Source of the DNA: Brevibacillus laterosporus
GTDB lineage: Bacteria > Bacillota > Bacilli > Brevibacillales > Brevibacillaceae
DNA length: 64,000 nucleotides
Assembly: GCA_007833815.1 (NCBI GenBank)
Contig: CP033464.1
Span: 3,714,001-3,778,000, forward strand
Direction of reading: 5' to 3'
Part shown: positions 61,701 to 64,000 of the stretch, piece by piece
How positions within the stretch are numbered: the stretch's first letter is position 1
Layout: each line of letters starts with the position of its first letter
Translations under genes and position numbers: made by a program
Notes under the pieces: generated by a model
Told to the model about the DNA's origin: nothing
What the model saw: the letters and a program-made list of their open reading frames with translations, nothing else
Database searches by the model: none

Positions 61701-64000
61701 TCTGGCTTGACAATCGCTTCGAGTGATTCAACGGTCTTTGTTTGATACAGTCTGTCATCTGTAAGGAACAGGGTCTCTCCTGTGTATGTCCACTCCCCTA
61801 CTGTTGCTACGCTGTCCGTATTGCGGTGGATGAGCAAGAGTTTGGCTTTGCTGTCGGTTAGCATGTATTCGATACGTTCTGCTGGATACTCAGGGTCGAT
61901 CGGCAAAAAGGCTGCTCCCGCTTTAATAATCGCGATCAATCCAATGATCATTTCCAGTGAGCGGTCACTGATGATGGCGACGATGTCTTCATGTCCCACA
62001 CCTTTTGCACGCAAGGTCTGCGCGAGGCGGTTGGCTTTTTCATCCAATTCGCGATAAGTCAGTTGCTGATCACCGTATACCACAGCGATCTGCTCTGGCA
62101 TAGCGCCTGCTTTTTGTTCGAACAGCTTCTGCACAGTGATGTCTTGGGGGATGCTCGTGAATGTGTTGTTAACTCCTGTGAGCAGGTGTTCTTTTTCAGC
62201 ATCGGTCATCATGTCAATGTCGATCAGCTTGATATCCGGTTGCGCAATCACTTGATTGAGAATGCACAGATAATGTTGGGTCATCCGCTCTATCGTCTCA
62301 TGACGGAACAGTTGGGTCCGGTACTCCCAGTCAAACACAATTTTGCCTTCGCGTTCAGCTGCTACCACGGTCATGTCGAATTTGGCTATATCATGAGTGA
62401 ATTCATAGGAGCTCATTGCCAGATTAGCCATCGGGAAGGCGGAAACATCGATATTCTGTACGGAGAACATGACGTCAAAAAGCGGATTGCGGCTAACGTC
62501 ACGCTGAACATCCAGCTTTTCGATCAGTGTCTCAAGTGGGTAATCCTGATTTTCGAACGCTTTGAGGCTGTTCGCTTGGACTTCGCTCAGGAATTGGCCG
62601 AACGTCGCGTCAGTCACAAGTTGGCTGCGCATCGCAAGCGTGTTGACGAACATCCCCATCACATGTTCTAGTTCAGCCAGTTGGCGTCCGGCAATCGGGG
62701 TACCAATGACAATATCATTTTGGTCGCTGTATTTGTGAAGTAGGACATTAAGTGCGGCCAGCAGGGTCATATACAAGGTACTACCCTGTTCGTTGCAGTA
62801 AGTCAGCAAACGCTCACTCTGGCTTTCGTTGAGTTCGAATTCGATGCGCGCACCCGCGAACTCTTGAACAGTCGGGCGCGGGAAGTCAGTCGCAAGCTCC
62901 AGCACAGGAATGTCACCGCTGAAGGTGTCGAGCCAATATTTCTCCTGCGCCTTTGCTGCACCTCTTTGCATGATCGCTTGTTGCCAGACGGCATAATCTT
63001 TGTATTGAATCGAGAGCGGTGCCAATTCCACGCGGGCGTAGAGTTGAGCCAACTCATGTAGGAAAATGTTCATGGAAACACCGTCAGAGATGATGTGATG
63101 CATGTCGAGTACGAGCAGATGGTCTTGTTCCCCGATTCGGAAAAGTCCGACTCGTGCCAGTGGTGCCTGACTTAAATCAAAAGGTTGAATGAACGTGTCG
63201 ACCTCTTTTTTCAGTAATTCTTCGGTGGCTTCGATATAGGAAAACGGCAATTCGGCTTCCTTATGAATCTGCTGCATCAACTCTTCGTCTACGGTGACAA
63301 AAGAAGTTCGGAGCGATTCATGACGATGGGTCAGTGTGCGGACGGCTTCTTGCAGGCGTTCGACATCAAGTGGTCCGTTGAGCCGCATCATCATCGGCAT
63401 ATTATAGGTTAGTTCCGCGCCGTCGAATTGGACGGTCACATATAGACGTTTCTGTGCTGAGGTCGACGGATAAAAGTCACGAGCTTCTGCTGGAACGAGT
63501 GGCGGTAAGGTACCCTCATCAGCCTCTGTGATGTAAGTCGCCATCTGCTCGACGGTCGGATGGCTGAACACTTCTTTGAGTGGATACTGGATGCCAAAGT
63601 GCTTGTTGATTCGAGAAACCAGCATTGTCGCTTTGAGAGAATGGCCGCCCCGTTCGAAAAAGTTATCGGTGATGCTCACTTGAGTAATACCTAGCACTTC
63701 GGCCCATATTTCTGCCAGTTGTTTCTGTGTTTCGTTCTTAGGTGCCACGTATTCGCTTCCACTGGCGATGGTCTCCGGCATCGGGAGTGATTTGTGGTCA
63801 ACTTTGCCATTGACGGTCAGTGGGAGAGAATCGAGTGCTATATAATAGGAAGGAATCATGTAATCCGGCAGCTCTGCTGACATATGCCCACGCAGTTCGG
63901 TGGTACTCACTTCATCAGCTTGCACGTAGTACGCGCAAAGTGTTGCGTCGTCAGAAATTACCTGCACGGTTATGACCGCTTCATTTATCGCAGGGTGCTT
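52346..64000 (-). CDS. Giant NRPS, [A]-T-C-A(Leu)-T-C-A(Ile-like)-T-C-A(Thr)-T-C-SET; 5' end outside window
   Basis: The frame is open to the right window edge and begins inside an A domain, so the true start is beyond it; 3884 residues are visible. Counting from the edge, T (GGHSLKA ~120), C (HHIISDG ~305), A ~820, T ~1144, C ~1336, A ~1850, T ~2190, C ~2375, A ~2890, T ~3235, C ~3416 and a C-terminal SET domain follow one another. Pocket residues read DAWFLGNVV (exact Leu code), DGFFFGIVF (closest to Ile) and DFWNIGMVH (exact Thr code). No epimerase, thioesterase or reductase is present. The last C domain has an intact HHIISDG and would release the chain onto an amine or hydroxyl nucleophile. 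The gene is clearly GC-richer than the first NRPS operon. Its SET tail is described in a separate entry. Confidence 0.95.
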   Translation of the reverse strand, partial: KHPAINEAVITVQVISDDATLCAYYVQADEVSTTELRGHMSAELPDYMIPSYYIALDSLPLTVNGKVDHKSLPMPETIASGSEYVAPKNETQKQLAEIWAEVLGITQVSITDNFFERGGHSLKATMLVSRINKHFGIQYPLKEVFSHPTVEQMATYITEADEGTLPPLVPAEARDFYPSTSAQKRLYVTVQFDGAELTYNMPMMMRLNGPLDVERLQEAVRTLTHRHESLRTSFVTVDEELMQQIHKEAELPFSYIEATEELLKKEVDTFIQPFDLSQAPLARVGLFRIGEQDHLLVLDMHHIISDGVSMNIFLHELAQLYARVELAPLSIQYKDYAVWQQAIMQRGAAKAQEKYWLDTFSGDIPVLELATDFPRPTVQEFAGARIEFELNESQSERLLTYCNEQGSTLYMTLLAALNVLLHKYSDQNDIVIGTPIAGRQLAELEHVMGMFVNTLAMRSQLVTDATFGQFLSEVQANSLKAFENQDYPLETLIEKLDVQRDVSRNPLFDVMFSVQNIDVSAFPMANLAMSSYEFTHDIAKFDMTVVAAEREGKIVFDWEYRTQLFRHETIERMTQHYLCILNQVIAQPDIKLIDIDMMTDAEKEHLLTGVNNTFTSIPQDITVQKLFEQKAGAMPEQIAVVYGDQQLTYRELDEKANRLAQTLRAKGVGHEDIVAIISDRSLEMIIGLIAIIKAGAAFLPIDPEYPAERIEYMLTDSKAKLLLIHRNTDSVATVGEWTYTGETLFLTDDRLYQTKTVESLEAIVKPDSLAYVIYTSGSTGQPKGVMIEHHSLVNLCLWHQTDFELTEADHTTKYAGFGFDASVWEIFPTLVTGATLHIIPDDIRLDVEQLNLYFETHGITISFLPTQLCESFQELDNRSLRVLLTGGDKLKTFTPRSYRLVNNYGPTENTVVATSTTLTKASNNLPIGRPIQNVHVFVLNSHGQLQPIGVPGELCIGGTGLACGYLNRSDLTAEKFVPHPLLPEQTIYRTGDLVRINQDGQLEFLGRIDQQVKIRGYRIELGEIETRLLQYPAVKEAVVTAFDTNLCAYYVAAEEMSTAGLRHYLNNLLPTFMIPTFFIQLDSLPLTANGKVDRRALPQPDSTLLTERPFEAPINELEQALADIWISVLKVERIGRNDHFFELGGHSIRATTVISRIQKDFGVKVPLTAFFQKPTLQELADCLKQALQEKKRGDSSDELTIQPAVPSEYYPASSTQKRMYVVNQFSGVDIAYNMPLVLEINGPLNIPRFTGVIESLIQRHEALRTSFAVVDGEVVQRIQPTVGLPFELIQASKEEQDELIKQAIQPFDLGQAPLMRARLIQLGDHSYVAVIDMHHIISDGVSMSLFMDEFSKLYAGAALPELHIQYKDYAIWQQQRSQSQAFATKESYWLNQFADEVPVLEFQTDYPRSVVKQFDGEILQTELPAEWTAELHSFIHEEQVTLFMTLLALYQMLLAKYTDQEDICIGTPIAGRPNADVEQVMGMFVNTLALRNQPKATKTFRQFIAEVRENVLLAYEHQDYPLEELIEKLGLARDTSRNPLFDTMFTLQNLELASVQLTDVTITALPYEMKKAKFDLTLLAIEADGKIYFNWEYSSHLFKRETIERMANHLNQLIIHALQHADKPIADIRMITAEEERQLLDEFNSERGQAPITATIPQLFEKQASAHPDKIALVFEDQEWSYRQLNEQTNRLAHALQARGVGTEEKVGLIIDRAPVMIVAMLAVLKAGGAYVPIDPAYPIERIRFMLSDTKARLVLSQSHLIGNYDLDQELINLDDPTLLYHSDVSNPKAGDLTAQHLAYVMFTSGTTGQPKGTLTTHANIIRVVKDTNYVDLSHTDSLLQISNYVFDGSTFDIYGALLNGAKLVMMKRHEMLDVHALSYLISTHQISVIFMTTALFHTLVDVNLECLGNVRKLFVGGEKMSPKQARKALDFLGPNCFYNIYGPTETTVFASYYHIAEIKEDVSSIPIGQPLSRTQLYVLDKHLHLVPVGVPGELYIGGEGLVRGYLNRQDLTNEKFIPNPFNPDERLYKTGDLVKWLTDGNIDYLDRADNLVKIRGFRIEPDEIAVQMKEHPQVKEAVVLVKRDQNDQTYLCAYFVAHSELGIAELRAHLSARMPEYMIPSVFMVLEVIPFTPNGKLDRRALPEPRLELYANQYVAPTNPTEKVLCQIWSEVLGVERIGIEDNFFDRGGHSLRATMLSASIEKQLEVEFSLQQVFLHQTVKEMAHAISKANQKTYQAIQTVEKREYYPASSAQRRLYFINQFEGASISYNMPLIVRLDGELDLSALQSALNTLVQRHEAFRTSFEMRGEEVIQLIHDQAGIPLTLVEIDEETLRRTLTDYIQPFDLSKAPLIRATIFRVASEQQVFLIDMHHIISDGTSLNLFLHELNQLYQGNELPPLAIQYKDYAVWQREHSQVSGEDERFWIDNFAGELPVLEMPTDHSRPIVTDYAGDVIRFGLDEQQTAQLLTLSSETNATLYMTMLAAYNLFLARYTGQDDIIVGTPTAGRLKADLENVMGMFVNTIAMRNYPVMSKSFREFLGEVKTNVLQAYEHQTYPLEELIEKLDIQRDRNRNPLFDTMLTVQNIEFADSTMPGLTMTSYEYTHNAAKFDLTLSVLERDGKLYFEWEYRTSLYKRATIERMAHHLIALLMGAIAQPDLSMGQLTMLDEAEKQHLIYDFNQTDADYPREATIHGLIGEQVRLTPDRIAVTYGDKHLTYRELDEQANQIANRLMQMTQHQRNPLIGMLLDRSERMIISILAILKAGGAYVPIDPEYPVERIAAIVEDTGMDTIITESHHAGIYDVFAEQVQPINLDHPDEWEKQSAELMTQATATTDDLAYIIFTSGSTGKPKGVMIEHRNVIRLMKNDRMMFDFNENDVWTMFHSYCFDFSVWEMYGALFYGGRVVVVPKEIARVPKDFIQLLKQERVTVLNQTPTAFYALVQEEAIVEESDLSIRYVIFGGEALAPIQLRKFHEKYPATQLINMYGITETTVHVTYKEITQSEMNKNQSNIGTPIPTLTVYILDEFQQPVPIGVKGEIYVGGDGVARGYLHRPDLTAERFVPNQFLPGQTMYRAGDLARWIDDGTLEYLGRLDHQVKVRGFRIELGEVETRLLQHDAITEALVIASDDAGTTALCAYYTATRELSISELRRHIGEALPSFMIPAYFIALETFPMTVNGKVDRKALPKPDASALTTSRYVEPQGELEEKLAVIWAEVLGASRVGREDNFFELGGHSLKAASLISLMHKETGVKVPLKVLFQTPILWEVTDYIKGQDAGTYTALELLEKRPYYKASPYQRYTYERAAGEISYNIPFAVTFEGKLNVELLHKAFQTMINRHESLRSSFDIVDGDVVLVVHDELCFDITMIEAEEEQVTELVQAQIQPFEFHQAPLLRAVLIRSGEERHTLFVDMHHIISDGTSLSVFMDELMQLYGDHELPELTAQYKEYTHWMDAWLHSEEGQRQEQFWLEYFSGDIPQLNLPTDFPRPEQKQFDGEKIFFQVDAERTKLLHEFSEAHSVTIYITLLSAFYVLLQKYTGQEDIVVGTWQAGRPREEFSKMIGLFINTLAFRANPRGTLNFQDFLTDVKENIVQCYENQLYPFEMITEKLALPKSENRTPLFDAVFSMLNYEMSDIEFEGLHVVPHPFEFKICEYDIYLEAIEKHDFIHFSFGYSVELFNQSTIEEMAQDYLSLLDELLYNVQAKFEEVGITIKDKQAVKNEWRVATSEIAIAMAPELAPPSTDRIYPETVPYHPFEPTKDRVEVINRAEFGDGVISKTVIQPGDVVFRFDGPQLSHQTLYTLQKRSGLYVEDPYCMGKVLHSCDPNTVVDMDTQVFIAVKEIKPGNYITMDYETTEDDLFRQFECGCGAANCRKSITGRVVRSRN

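Noticed and set aside
61991-62671. 226-codon open frame on the plus strand inside NRPS2
   Set aside because: It is antisense to conserved C and A domain motifs and reflects the GC-rich codon pattern of the synthetase.
52346-64000. Assignment of NRPS2 to edeine biosynthesis
   Set aside because: The modules predict Leu, Ile-like and Thr, whereas edeine contains other residues. Only the possible polyamine link is shared.

Overview
The window looks like a chromosome segment of a spore-forming Gram-positive bacterium of the Bacillales, most likely Brevibacillus or a close relative. The reasons are an intact cotJABC spore-coat operon, strong AGGAGG-type ribosome binding sites, a Bacillus-type cobalamin riboswitch in front of metE, and very large Brevibacillus/Bacillus-style peptide synthetases. 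The genus is an inference. I saw no rRNA, tRNA or CRISPR array.

Layout. (1) 1-20309, minus strand: an AT-rich NRPS operon read from high to low coordinates. It contains a type II thioesterase, a two-module synthetase ending in an epimerase, a three-module synthetase ending in an extra condensation domain, and the start of a third synthetase that leaves the window. Binding-pocket residues suggest unknown, D-Leu, Asp, Ile, Tyr, Leu and so on. (2) 20923-22961, plus strand: a divergent pair, a 14-TM drug exporter and a small GNAT-like acyltransferase. (3) 23199-33839, minus strand: a tightly overlapping operon. It encodes HMG-CoA reductase, a UbiA prenyltransferase, a PEP-synthase-like phosphotransferase, a BtaA/DUF3419 aminocarboxypropyltransferase, a phytol/dolichol-kinase-like membrane protein, a GNAT protein and an OleC-like acyl-AMP ligase, followed by a wrecked P450. 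I do not recognise this combination as a described pathway. It looks like isoprenoid or lipid tailoring. (4) 34902-44320, housekeeping and accessory genes: two Fur-box-controlled FecCD iron-siderophore permeases, a CheW protein, an ABC exporter, an internally deleted acyl-CoA thioesterase, metE under a B12 riboswitch, and cotJABC. (5) 44565-50374, plus strand: a five-gene oligopeptide ABC importer. (6) 50375-50723: a hairpin, a decayed fragment of RTX calcium-binding repeats, and a shared terminator. (7) 50724-64000, minus strand: a second, visibly GC-richer NRPS locus. Its giant synthetase (5' end outside the window) has modules predicted for Leu, Ile-like and Thr. It ends in an intact condensation domain followed by a SET methyltransferase domain with a post-SET cysteine cluster. 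Just downstream lie a small SpeD-like AdoMet decarboxylase and a membrane protein of unknown function.

The two most unusual systems are the NRPS-C-SET protein with its SpeD-like neighbour, and the HMGR/UbiA/PEP-synthase/BtaA/phytol-kinase/OleC-like operon. In the first, a terminal C domain in place of a thioesterase suggests release onto an amine. Together with an AdoMet decarboxylase this hints at a polyamine-capped peptide, but that is a hypothesis. In the second, a lone mevalonate-forming enzyme sits with prenyl-transfer, phosphorylation and AMP-ligase functions.
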